Shown here: positions 1 through 6,171 of the stretch, piece by piece
Layout of the letters: every line of letters starts with the position of its first letter
Numbering within the stretch: position 1 is the first letter of the stretch
NCBI GenBank assembly: GCA_045590155.1
Contig: JAZNQL010000013.1
Coordinates: 1 to 12,165 of the forward strand
Source: JAZNQL01 sp045590155
Lineage (GTDB): Bacteria > Bacillota > Clostridia > UMGS1883 > UMGS1540
Reading direction: 5' to 3'
DNA length: 12,165 nucleotides
The notes under the pieces: model-generated
Databases searched by the model: none
The model's input: only the letters and a program-made list of their open reading frames with translations
Told to the model about the DNA's origin: nothing
Translations under genes and position numbers: made by a program

Positions 1-462
1 GGGTGCGAGAATCTGGATTTTTGTACCCTCGGGATATTCCATAATACTGTTTACTATGGAATCTACACCTTGCTGGTTTATTTCTTTACCGCATACAGGA
101 CAATGGGGTATGCCTATGCTTGCATACAAAAGTCTTAAATAATCGTATATTTCGGTTACCGTACCAACGGTTGAACGAGGGTTTTTGTTTGTCGTTTTCT
201 GGTCTATTGATATTGCAGGCGAAAGACCGCTTATAAATTCAACATCAGGTTTATCCTTCTGCCCTAAAAACTGGCGTGCGTATGCTGACAGACTTTCGAC
301 ATATCTGCGCTGTCCTTCTGCATAAATTGTGTCAAAGGCAAGCGAGGTTTTACCTGAACCCGAAAGACCTGTGAATACTATAAATTTATCTCTTGGGATT
401 TCTAAATCTATATTTTTTAGGTTATTTTCCTTTGCACCTTTAATTACTATTTTCCCGCTCAT
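1..462 (-). CDS. uvrA: UvrA excinuclease ABC subunit A, N-terminal part (cut by window edge)
   Basis: UvrA is the ATP-dependent DNA-damage sensor of nucleotide excision repair; it loads UvrB on the lesion. Only the first 154 codons are present, because the frame stays open to base 1. The start is the ATG at 462-460, giving MSGKIVIKGAKENNLKNI. The first ABC Walker A motif, GLSGSGKTS, follows at about residues 31-39, then the typical YVESLSAYARQFLGQ stretch and a CPVC pair of the first zinc module near residue 125. The start overlaps the uvrB stop by four bases (ATGA), so the two genes form a uvrB-uvrA operon with probable translational coupling. No promoter of its own is visible. Identity is very secure; completeness cannot be judged. 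Confidence 0.97.
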   Translation of the reverse strand, partial: MSGKIVIKGAKENNLKNIDLEIPRDKFIVFTGLSGSGKTSLAFDTIYAEGQRRYVESLSAYARQFLGQKDKPDVEFISGLSPAISIDQKTTNKNPRSTVGTVTEIYDYLRLLYASIGIPHCPVCGKEINQQGVDSIVNSIMEYPEGTKIQILAP

Positions 463-2405
463 ATTTTACCTTCTTCTAATAAGTTTATCCTGTCACGGAG
501 TTTTGCCGCATCTTCAAACCGCAATTCCTTTGCCGCTTTTTGCATCTGCAATGTAAGTTCCTCGATAAGGGCTTTTTTGTCCTGCGGTTTTTTAGTTGTA
601 TCTTCTGTTTCCAAAACTGTGGTTTCTATAATTTCTCTTACTTCTTTTTTTATGGTTTTTGGTACTATGCCGTGCTTTTCGTTATATTCGCTCTGTAATT
701 TTCGTCTTCTGTTGGTTTCTTTTATTGCTCTGTCCATCGAGCCTGTTATGGTATCTGCATACATTATAACCTTGCCTTCTGCATTTCGGGCGGCACGGCC
801 TATTGTTTGTATAAGTGAGGTTTCGCTTCTTAAAAAACCTTCTTTATCGGCATCAAGTATCGCAACTAAAGAAACCTCGGGCAAGTCAAGCCCTTCTCTT
901 AAAAGATTTATGCCTACAAGCACATCAAAGGTTCCAAGGCGTAAATCTCTTATTATTTCCATTCTCTCAATGGTTTCCACCTCGTGGTGCATATACTTTA
1001 CTCGCACATTCATTTCTCGCAAAAACTCGGTTAAATCCTCTGCCATTTTTTTTGTGAGGGTTGTAACTAAAACTCTCTCATTTTTTTCGGTACGCTTATA
1101 TATTTCCGAAAGTAAATCGTCTGTTTGTCCTTTTGTAGGACGTATTATTACCTCGGGGTCCAAAAGTCCTGTTGGGCGTATTACCTGCTCTATTATATCT
1201 GTTGATTGTTGTTTTTCGTAATCCGCAGGAGTTGCACTTACATATACTACCTGGTTTACCCTTTCTTCGAATTCGTCAAAGGTAAGAGGTCTGTTATCAT
1301 AGGCAGACGGTAAGCGGAAGCCGTATTCTATAAGATTATCTTTCCTTGCTTTATCGCCACGGTACATTGCTCTGACTTGCGGAACTGTTACATGGCTTTC
1401 GTCTATCATTAAAAGATAATCGTCAGGAAAATAGTCCATAAGCGTATAGGGTGCACTACCTGCAGGCCTTCCGTTTATATATCGCGAATAGTTTTCTATC
1501 CCGCGGCAAAAGCCTATTTCCTGAAGCATTTCCATATCATAATTAGTACGGCTTACTATTCTCTGCATCTCAAGCAGTTTGTCCTGCTCTTTAAACTCGG
1601 CAGCCCTTATATCAAGCTCCTGCCTTATATTGCGTATAGCCGTTTGCAGTTTATCATTTGTTGTAACATAATGGGAAGCAGGATATATTGCAACATGGCT
1701 CCGGCTTACCAAAATTTCTCCCGTCAAAACATTTATTTCTGTTATTCTTTCAATTTCGTCGCCAAAAAATTCTATTCTTATTGCTTTATCGCCCGATGCT
1801 GCGGGAAAAACCTCAAGCACGTCGCCTCGTACACGGAATTTACCTCGGATAAAGTTTATATCGTTCCTTTCGTACTGGATTTCAACAAGCTCTTTTATAA
1901 CCTCGTCTCTGTCTTTTTCCATCCCGGGGCGCAAGGATACCATCATATTTGCATAGTCATTCGGGTCGCCAAGGCTGTATATGCACGAAACGCTTGATAC
2001 TACTATAACATCACGTCTTTCCAAAAGTGCTGAAGTTGCACTGTGGCGCAGTTTATCTATTTCGTCATTTATCTGTGCATCTTTTTCTATATAAGTATCG
2101 GTATGTGGAATATATGCTTCAGGCTGGTAATAATCATAGTAGGAAACAAAAAACTCTACGGCATTATTTGGAAAAAACTCTTTAAACTCGCTGCAAAGCT
2201 GTGCCGCCAAAGTTTTATTGTGTGCCAAAACAAGGGTAGGCTTATTAACCTTTGCAATGACATTTGCCATTGTAAAGGTTTTACCTGACCCCGTTACACC
2301 CAAAAGTGTTTGAGCCTTATTTCCTTTTAAAATACCATTTGCAAGCTTTTCGATAGCTTTTGGTTGGTCTCCCGTAGGTTTAAAATTTGATACTACCTGA
2401 AACAT
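459..2405 (-). CDS. uvrB: UvrB excinuclease ABC subunit B
   Basis: UvrB is the helicase-like damage-verification subunit of UvrABC nucleotide excision repair; it receives DNA from UvrA and recruits UvrC. The 648 residues are close to the family's usual length. Walker A GVTGSGKTF lies at about 36-44, the aromatic beta-hairpin (YYDYYQPEAYIP) at 89-100, Walker B with DESH at 335-338, helicase motif VI QTIGRAARN at 533-541, and the C-terminal UVR motif (UvrC/UvrA contact) at about 612-645. All expected catalytic features are intact. The start is ATG at 2405 with a weak AGG site eight bases upstream; the N-terminus (FKPTGDQPKAI) matches the family. Its stop overlaps the uvrA start. A sigma-A promoter lies at 2488-2516. 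I found no GAAC-N4-GTTC LexA box in the leader. Confidence 0.98.
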   Translation of the reverse strand: MFQVVSNFKPTGDQPKAIEKLANGILKGNKAQTLLGVTGSGKTFTMANVIAKVNKPTLVLAHNKTLAAQLCSEFKEFFPNNAVEFFVSYYDYYQPEAYIPHTDTYIEKDAQINDEIDKLRHSATSALLERRDVIVVSSVSCIYSLGDPNDYANMMVSLRPGMEKDRDEVIKELVEIQYERNDINFIRGKFRVRGDVLEVFPAASGDKAIRIEFFGDEIERITEINVLTGEILVSRSHVAIYPASHYVTTNDKLQTAIRNIRQELDIRAAEFKEQDKLLEMQRIVSRTNYDMEMLQEIGFCRGIENYSRYINGRPAGSAPYTLMDYFPDDYLLMIDESHVTVPQVRAMYRGDKARKDNLIEYGFRLPSAYDNRPLTFDEFEERVNQVVYVSATPADYEKQQSTDIIEQVIRPTGLLDPEVIIRPTKGQTDDLLSEIYKRTEKNERVLVTTLTKKMAEDLTEFLREMNVRVKYMHHEVETIERMEIIRDLRLGTFDVLVGINLLREGLDLPEVSLVAILDADKEGFLRSETSLIQTIGRAARNAEGKVIMYADTITGSMDRAIKETNRRRKLQSEYNEKHGIVPKTIKKEVREIIETTVLETEDTTKKPQDKKALIEELTLQMQKAAKELRFEDAAKLRDRINLLEEGKI

Positions 2406-2430
2406 TTTTGTACCTGTTCTTCAAAAAAAG

Positions 2431-2459
2431 TTGAAAGATATTATTTTTTATGTTATACT
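2431..2459 (+). promoter_or_regulatory. Predicted sigma-A promoter of the DUF4364 gene
   Basis: TTGAAA (2431-2436), a 17-base spacer and TATACT (2454-2459) precede the plus-strand gene. The predicted start is near 2466. This promoter faces the uvrB promoter, so each transcript runs across the other's promoter. A second TATAAT at 2496-2501 has no matching -35 box. Confidence 0.6.
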
Positions 2460-2487
2460 GTTTTAAGAGCATTATACTCCTTTTACT

Positions 2488-2516
2488 ATTATATATATAA
2501 TACTTTGAATTTTCAA
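2488..2516 (-). promoter_or_regulatory. Predicted sigma-A promoter of uvrBA
   Basis: Reading the minus strand, TTGAAA (2516-2511), a 17-base spacer and TATAAT (2493-2488) form a near-consensus promoter. The predicted transcript starts near 2481, which leaves a leader of about 75 bases before the uvrB start. Confidence 0.7.
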
Positions 2517-2542
2517 GAGTATTTTTAAAAAGAGGTTATTTT

Positions 2543-3073
2543 ATGGCTGGTTATATTTTTTCCGATCCTACCGATGTTAAGCTTATTATTCTTTTTATTA
2601 TAAAAAATTATAATAGACCTTTAGACAACGGTCAGATTACAGAAGTTTTTATGTCGCATAATTTTGTTGATTACTTTGCTATGCAGGAATATCTTGACGA
2701 TATGGTCCAAAAAGAGCTTGTAAGAATAGATTTGGAAGACGGATACCGCAAATACAGTCTTACTGAGATAGGCGAATCTGCGATAGAAAATTTCAAAAAC
2801 AACATACCTTTTTCGGTACGTGAAAGTATTCTTATGAGTATTAAGCGTTATCAGAAAAAACTGAAGCAGCAAACACAGATTGTAACAAACTGTGTACCCT
2901 TAAACGAGCTTGAATATGCTGCGGAATGTTCAATTCACGAAAACGGACTTCCTGTAATAAGTTTAAGCATAAATGCAGGCTCTCTTGAAATGGCAAATGC
3001 CGCCTGCAAAAAGTTCAGGGATAATCCTCAAAAAGCTTATTCCGAAATTATAAGAATATTGTTTTCAGAATAA
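2543..3073 (+). CDS. DUF4364 family protein
   Basis: A 176-residue cytoplasmic protein that I recognise as the Clostridia-restricted DUF4364 family. The opening (FSDPTDVKLIILFIIKNY) and the pattern of short helices followed by a DGYRKYSLTEIG stretch near residues 67-78 look like a winged-helix DNA-binding fold, with the DG-YR turn as the wing. This is inference from the pattern, not a demonstrated function. There is no signal peptide or membrane segment. The ATG at 2543 has an AGAGG site seven bases upstream. It is the only plus-strand gene in the window, monocistronic between its own promoter and a strong terminator, and divergent from uvrBA. No target is evident. The family call is fairly sure; the regulator role is not. 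Confidence 0.8.
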   Translation: MAGYIFSDPTDVKLIILFIIKNYNRPLDNGQITEVFMSHNFVDYFAMQEYLDDMVQKELVRIDLEDGYRKYSLTEIGESAIENFKNNIPFSVRESILMSIKRYQKKLKQQTQIVTNCVPLNELEYAAECSIHENGLPVISLSINAGSLEMANAACKKFRDNPQKAYSEIIRILFSE

Positions 3074-3101
3074 AAAATGCCCTGGAAACAGGGCATTTTT
3101 T
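3072..3101. terminator. Bidirectional intrinsic terminator
   Basis: A perfect 8-bp GC-rich stem, ATGCCCTG / CAGGGCAT (3077-3084 and 3089-3096), closes a GAAA loop and is flanked by A and T tracts on both sides. It can end both the DUF4364 transcript and the convergent azlCD transcript. The azlD stop codon sits within the T tract. Confidence 0.9.
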
Positions 3102-3408
3102 ATATTAAAAGATTAGCAATATAAACAGTTATGCATGCACTTACTGCAACTGTTAAAAGTTTTTTATCAAAATACGAAAGCAATACCGCCACTATAAATC
3201 CGCAAAAGGCAGGTAGAACATTTTCTCCCCCTGCAGAATAAAAAATGTCGGGTATTGTCATAACACTTAACACCGCATAAGGTATGTAATGTAAAAAACT
3301 AATCCAGAAACGTGAAGTTATTTTTTTACGAAAAAGCACAAGCGGCAACATCCTTACAAGGTATGTTACAAGTGCCATTACCGCTATATAAATTAAAATT
3401 TTATTCAT
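3100..3408 (-). CDS. azlD: AzlD-like branched-chain amino acid export subunit
   Basis: A small hydrophobic protein of 102 residues, the usual AzlD size, with about four membrane segments (roughly residues 3-24, 38-56, 62-80 and 84-101). The RMLPLVLFRKKI stretch near residues 19-30 is typical of the family. AzlD is the small partner of AzlC in a two-component amino acid exporter: in Bacillus it moves branched-chain amino acids or analogues such as azaleucine outward. The start is ATG at 3408 with a strong AAGGAG site. It overlaps the end of azlC by eight bases, so the two are one translationally linked unit. The substrate in this organism cannot be read from sequence. It ends at the shared terminator. 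Confidence 0.88.
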   Translation of the reverse strand: MNKILIYIAVMALVTYLVRMLPLVLFRKKITSRFWISFLHYIPYAVLSVMTIPDIFYSAGGENVLPAFCGFIVAVLLSYFDKKLLTVAVSACITVYIANLLI

Positions 3409-4108
3409 CTTTATTCTCCTTTAAAGGAATAAGCAAAGCTGCAAAGGCTGAAGCTATACACGCACAAAGTATAATAGAAAAGCCTGACGTAATAAATGAA
3501 AATATGGGAACAAATTTTACTGTGCAGCTTAATATTACTGAAATTATAACGGCAAGCAATATTCCCTTATCTTTTTTTGCGGCAGGAACAACTATTGCCA
3601 CAAACATTCCGTATATTGCAATTCCGAGTGCTGCTGTAAGATTTTTAGAAAGTATACTTCCCGCTGCCGCTCCAAGTGCGGTTCCCATTGCCCAGCCTAT
3701 ATAGGGGATGGTTGCAAGACCGTACATATACGATGGGCTCAAAGCCTTTCCCTTTGATGCGGCTGTTGCAAAAATTTCGTCAGTAATAAAAAAAGAGGTT
3801 AAAAACTTATGCCCTGTTGAATAGGATGGCTCAAGTCTTTGAGTTAAAACTATGCTCATAAGAGCATATCTTATATTTATTATAAGCTGAGTTAAAATCA
3901 TCTCTATCATTGCGCCCGATGCTGCAATGATGCCTATCCCTGCAACCTGTCCTGCAGATGTTAAGTTTGTCATGGATATTATTATTGCGTTCCATACCTG
4001 TATGCCGAGATTTACTGCCGTAATACCGAATCCAAAAGATACCGAAAGGTATCCGAGTCCTATTGGTACCCCGTCACGCAAACCCTCTATGTATGCATAT
4101 TTTTTCAT
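3401..4108 (-). CDS. azlC: AzlC-like branched-chain amino acid permease
   Basis: A 235-residue inner-membrane protein and the large subunit of the AzlCD exporter. Family signatures include GLRDGVPIGLGYLSVSFGFG at about residues 9-28, a helix ending in IINIRYALMS near 75-84, and the FFITDEIFA stretch near 105-113. Several hydrophobic segments cover the C-terminal half. The frame is open 27 codons further upstream, but that extension contains the promoter -10 region and is not membrane-like. The ATG at 4108 has a good AAGGA site (GAAGGAACAATA) and begins MKKYAYIEGL, as expected for the family. It is followed by azlD with an 8-base overlap. Function is assigned by family; substrate range is inferred. 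Confidence 0.9.
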   Translation of the reverse strand: MKKYAYIEGLRDGVPIGLGYLSVSFGFGITAVNLGIQVWNAIIISMTNLTSAGQVAGIGIIAASGAMIEMILTQLIINIRYALMSIVLTQRLEPSYSTGHKFLTSFFITDEIFATAASKGKALSPSYMYGLATIPYIGWAMGTALGAAAGSILSKNLTAALGIAIYGMFVAIVVPAAKKDKGILLAVIISVILSCTVKFVPIFSFITSGFSIILCACIASAFAALLIPLKENKDE

Positions 4109-4143
4109 TATTGTTCCTTCTTTTACATTAAAATAACATTCAT

Positions 4144-4172
4144 ATTGTAACACAAACTTTTTGCTTTGACAA
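4144..4172 (-). promoter_or_regulatory. Predicted sigma-A promoter of azlCD
   Basis: Minus-strand TTGTCA (4172-4167), a 17-base spacer and TACAAT (4149-4144). Transcription would start near 4137, giving a leader of about 30 bases. That is too short for a T-box or riboswitch, so any control would act at initiation. Confidence 0.7.
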
Positions 4173-4214
4173 GAAAAAAAGTAAACCATAGAGATATTTA
4201 ACCTTATAATGATT

Positions 4215-4231
4215 TGACAACTCCATTGTCA
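4215..4231. repeat. Dyad TGACAA-N5-TTGTCA upstream of azlC promoter
   Basis: Perfect 6-base inverted repeat arms with a CTCCA centre, about 43 bases upstream of the azlC -35 box. The size and position fit a binding site for a dimeric activator or repressor; Lrp-type regulators (AzlB in Bacillus) control azl genes. No regulator gene lies nearby, so the role is speculative. Confidence 0.3.
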
Positions 4232-4288
4232 TAAATTGGCTTTTAATCCACCCACAGGTGCAATTCGTGAGCCGTATGGCAATTCATT

Positions 4289-4320
4289 GAAAAAACGACT
4301 TGCCGAAACAAGTCGTTTTT
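4289..4320 (-). terminator. Intrinsic terminator after tRNA-Arg
   Basis: An 8-bp stem, ACGACTTG / CAAGTCGT (4295-4302 and 4309-4316), with a 6-base loop and A/T tracts on both sides. It begins within a few bases of the tRNA 3' CCA on the minus strand and ends that transcript. The symmetry means it could also act on the plus strand. Confidence 0.88.
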
Positions 4321-4322
4321 TC

Positions 4323-4397
4323 TGGCACCCCCGACCGGAATCGAACCGATAACTAACCCTTAGGAGGGGTTTGTTATATCCATTTAACTACGGGGGC
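4323..4397 (-). tRNA. tRNA-Arg (anticodon CCT)
   Basis: A 75-base cloverleaf can be drawn by hand on the minus strand. The acceptor stem is GCCCCCG paired with CGGGGGT (one G-T pair). The D arm is GTTA/TAAC with GG in the loop. The anticodon stem AACCC/GGGTT encloses CTCCTAA, giving anticodon CCT, which reads AGG arginine codons. The T arm contains GTTCGATTC, and the 3' CCA is encoded. No strong promoter lies just upstream (a weak TTGCTC-N16-TATAAA can be found), so it may be read from the divIC-yabR unit. A terminator follows directly. Confidence 0.96.
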
Positions 4398-4398
4398 A

Positions 4399-4417
4399 TT
4401 CTTATTAAAAATAAGAA
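4399..4417. repeat. AT-rich 8-base inverted repeat next to the tRNA
   Basis: TTCTTATT and AATAAGAA are perfect complements around an AAA loop, starting two bases upstream of the tRNA 5' end. A hairpin here could aid 5' processing by RNase P or RNase Z-independent trimming, or may be chance in AT-rich sequence. Confidence 0.35.
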
Positions 4418-4441
4418 ATTCTCTTTTTATAAAAAAACATA

Positions 4442-4465
4442 ATAAAAGAGCAAATACTCTTTTAT
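4442..4465 (-). terminator. Weak hairpin at the end of the S1-domain gene
   Basis: A perfect 9-bp stem, ATAAAAGAG / CTCTTTTAT, with a 6-base loop includes the stop codon of the S1-domain gene and is followed on the minus strand by a T7 run. The stem has only two G-C pairs, so it is probably a leaky terminator that could allow read-through into the tRNA gene. Confidence 0.4.
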
Positions 4466-4896
4466 TTCCGTTTTCTTTGCCCTCTTTTTGAATCAATGTT
4501 TCTTTTTATATCAAGCATACGCTCGTCACTTAATTTTTTAAACTTTTGCATTTTGTCTTCAAAAGATAAGCCGTTATCTTCATAAGATGACAAAACAACT
4601 TCCTCCGGTGGTGTTCCGGGTTTAAATGAATCGTTTGTAAATCTTCTTTTCAAAGGTCTCTTTGGCTCGGTTTGTTTTATTGACAAACTTATTTTGTCTT
4701 TTCCTTCAATATTTATTATTTTTACCTTTACTTTTTGACCTACCGTAAGAAAATCCTCAACCTTTTCAACATATCGTGAGGAAACCTCCGAAATGTGAAC
4801 AAGACCTTTTTTTGAATCTTCAAGGTCAATAAATGCGCCAAATTTTGTTAATCCCGAAACTGTACCTTCTACAATTGCTCCTACTTCCAGCGGCAT
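4462..4896 (-). CDS. yabR: S1 domain RNA-binding protein, YabR-like
   Basis: A 144-residue cytoplasmic protein. Residues 1-76 are one complete S1/OB-fold RNA-binding domain: GAIVEGTVSGLTKFGAFIDL near 6-25, GLVHISEVS near 31-39, and VKVKIINIEGKDKISLSIKQ near 56-75, the classic S1 ending. The rest is a charged, lysine- and arginine-rich tail that ends in RGQRKRK and is likely disordered and RNA-contacting. In Bacillus, yabR lies directly after divIC, and the same order is kept here with a 38-base gap. ATG at 4896 has a strong GGGAGG site. The role is RNA or ribosome binding by family; the exact target is unknown. YugI/GSP13-type S1 proteins are the alternative name, but the context favours YabR. 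Confidence 0.88.
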   Translation of the reverse strand: MPLEVGAIVEGTVSGLTKFGAFIDLEDSKKGLVHISEVSSRYVEKVEDFLTVGQKVKVKIINIEGKDKISLSIKQTEPKRPLKRRFTNDSFKPGTPPEEVVLSSYEDNGLSFEDKMQKFKKLSDERMLDIKRNIDSKRGQRKRK

Positions 4897-4934
4897 CTAA
4901 AAGAGCCCCTCCCTTAGCTTTTTCTTTGAATGTA

Positions 4935-5231
4935 TTACTCCCCTGTTACGTCGATAAAGACCTTTTCATCAGGGCGAACTAACCCAAGCTTATCCCGTGC
5001 GATACGTTCTATTGACTCATCAGAACCGTAACTGTCTTTAGTATCGCGAAGTTCTGCCAGCTTTTCTTTGTTTTCTGTTACCTGGTTAGTTAAATCTGTT
5101 ATTACTTTTTCATTTGAGCTTATTGCGGCTTGTTGTGAAATTATGCCGTACACAAAATAAAGTGCAAATATAAGTACTACTAAAAAGCCTATTTTAAAAC
5201 GAGGTTTTTTATGTGTATTCTGATTTGACAA
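4935..5231 (-). CDS. divIC: DivIC/FtsB-type septum formation initiator
   Basis: A 98-residue bitopic membrane protein of the division septum. A basic cytoplasmic tail (1-13) is followed by one membrane helix (about 14-31), a coiled coil (about 38-66, with the heptad-like ITDLTNQVTENKEKLAELRD) and the family's C-terminal block IERIARDKLGLVRPDEKVF at about 74-92. DivIC pairs with FtsL and DivIB to control septal peptidoglycan synthesis. The start is an uncommon TTG at 5231-5229 behind a GGGGGAG site with 9-base spacing; an ATG at 5239 is in another frame, lies too close to the site and gives only 16 codons. Upstream is yabQ, downstream the S1 gene, as in Bacillus. It has its own sigma-A promoter. 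Confidence 0.9.
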   Translation of the reverse strand: MSNQNTHKKPRFKIGFLVVLIFALYFVYGIISQQAAISSNEKVITDLTNQVTENKEKLAELRDTKDSYGSDESIERIARDKLGLVRPDEKVFIDVTGE

Positions 5232-5278
5232 TTTATCATCTCCCCCGCAAAACTCGAATTCTTTGTAAATATATAGTA

Positions 5279-5307
5279 ATTATATACTATTTTTTATTAT
5301 TTGTAAA
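5279..5307 (-). promoter_or_regulatory. Predicted vegetative promoter of divIC-yabR
   Basis: Minus-strand TTTACA (5307-5302), a 17-base spacer and TATAAT (5284-5279), in the gap between yabQ and divIC. It would give the division gene vegetative expression separate from the sporulation genes upstream. A 6-base dyad, ATAGTA / TACTAT, flanks the -10 box exactly (5273-5278 and 5285-5290). Confidence 0.65.
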
Positions 5308-5313
5308 GTAAAA

Positions 5314-5766
5314 TTAATATAATTTTAAAAATTTTTTTATTCTGTTTATTTCTGTCCTAACCCCGGCTTTTACCCTGCGTAACGGCATAATTACAACAAA
5401 GAAGGGTTTTTTTAACCATATGGCTATTTTTATAAATGGTTTTATGATAAAACACACAATATTCAAAATTGTTTTTGCCAAAAATAATATGATTTTTACC
5501 ATCAGACTGCTTATTGTTGCATTATATATAAGTGCTCCACCGGCAATCCCGGCAAAAATATACCATCTTATTTGTGCTCCGTTTATATAAAATATGAGCG
5601 TAAAAATGCCACACGATGAAACAAGCCAAAAAATAATATCCTGCCACGCTATTGCTGTTTTACTGCTTTTAACTTTTAATCTGAATGCGCGGAAAAAATC
5701 GAACAGAACCCCTAAAAAGGCTCCGCCGATTAGTGCCGTGCAAAATACAAAAATTTCGTTTTTCAC
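5314..5766 (-). CDS. yabQ: YabQ spore cortex biosynthesis membrane protein
   Basis: A 150-residue membrane protein matching YabQ, which is made in the mother cell, sits in the outer forespore membrane and is required for spore cortex formation. The first helix contains GGAFLGVLFDFFRAFR (about 14-29), the family's most recognisable segment, followed by helices at about 42-61, 69-88 and 91-125. The C-terminus is basic (RRVKAGVRTEINRIKKFLK). The start is GTG at 5766, which overlaps the yabP stop as GTGA, so yabP and yabQ are translationally coupled; the upstream ribosome site is weak (GCAGG), consistent with coupling. Its presence strongly suggests that the organism forms endospores or descends from a spore former. 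Confidence 0.85.
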   Translation of the reverse strand: MKNEIFVFCTALIGGAFLGVLFDFFRAFRLKVKSSKTAIAWQDIIFWLVSSCGIFTLIFYINGAQIRWYIFAGIAGGALIYNATISSLMVKIILFLAKTILNIVCFIIKPFIKIAIWLKKPFFVVIMPLRRVKAGVRTEINRIKKFLKLY

Positions 5767-6056
5767 TTAAACAGCCTGCTTAAAAATCCGCCTGCACCGC
5801 TTTGGATATTATCGGAATAAACCATAGAATCGATTCGTCCATCTATTATTACTTCTCCTGTATCGATAGAAAGCTTGTTTATATGCATTCCTTCTCCTTT
5901 TATTGTAAGCATTCCCATATCGGTATAAAGAGAAATGCTTTCTTCATCAAAGCTTTCTACGTCCTCAACTCCTGCAATGCTTAATTTTTTTCTGTTCTCC
6001 AATATAAGGTTGTGCAAGGTTTCGTTTTGTTTTGTAAATCTTTTTTCGTCTATCAT
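5763..6056 (-). CDS. yabP: YabP sporulation protein
   Basis: A small cytoplasmic or membrane-associated protein of the YabP/YqfC family, needed for sporulation. The conserved core is LILENRKKLSIAGVEDVESFD (split here as LILENRKKL then SIAGVEDVESFD), then TDMGMLTIKGEGMHINKLSID and a DGRIDSMVYSD stretch, ending GGFLSRLFK. I chose ATG at 6056 (97 residues) because it has an AAAGGA site at good spacing and fits the family's N-terminus. The frame also allows GTG at 6098 (111 residues) with an AAGGGGA site, but that site lies in the stem of a terminator whose T tract ends at the GTG. It overlaps yabQ by four bases. I could not identify a convincing sigma-E promoter. Confidence 0.88.
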   Translation of the reverse strand: MIDEKRFTKQNETLHNLILENRKKLSIAGVEDVESFDEESISLYTDMGMLTIKGEGMHINKLSIDTGEVIIDGRIDSMVYSDNIQSGAGGFLSRLFK

Positions 6057-6098
6057 TCTTAAAATCCTTTCTGCCTTACAAGGCACATTTTCGGGCAC

Positions 6099-6143
6099 AA
6101 AAAAATCCCCTTACCAATATTTATTGGACAAGAGGAGTTTTTA
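6099..6143 (-). terminator. Terminator hairpin between the HPr-like gene and yabP
   Basis: A stem CCAAT/ATTGG (6114-6118 and 6123-6127) is extended by CTT/AAG and further G-C pairs with a small bulge, and is followed on the minus strand by seven Ts (6105-6099). It should end the transcript of the HPr-like gene and isolate it from the sporulation operon. Confidence 0.72.
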
Positions 6144-6171
6144 TGAAAACATTTTAAGATTTTTTATTTTA

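Noticed and set aside
577..1221. 214-codon open frame on the plus strand
   Set aside because: It is fully antisense to uvrB, has low-complexity Ser/Val-rich content and no ribosome site, and uvrB is complete and unmistakable.
4109..4143. T-box or amino acid riboswitch before azlCD
   Set aside because: The leader is only about 30 bases and has no T-box or stem-loop features.
4109..4189. 27-codon upstream extension of azlC
   Set aside because: It covers the promoter -10 box and the ribosome site for the ATG at 4108, and the encoded residues do not fit the family's N-terminus.
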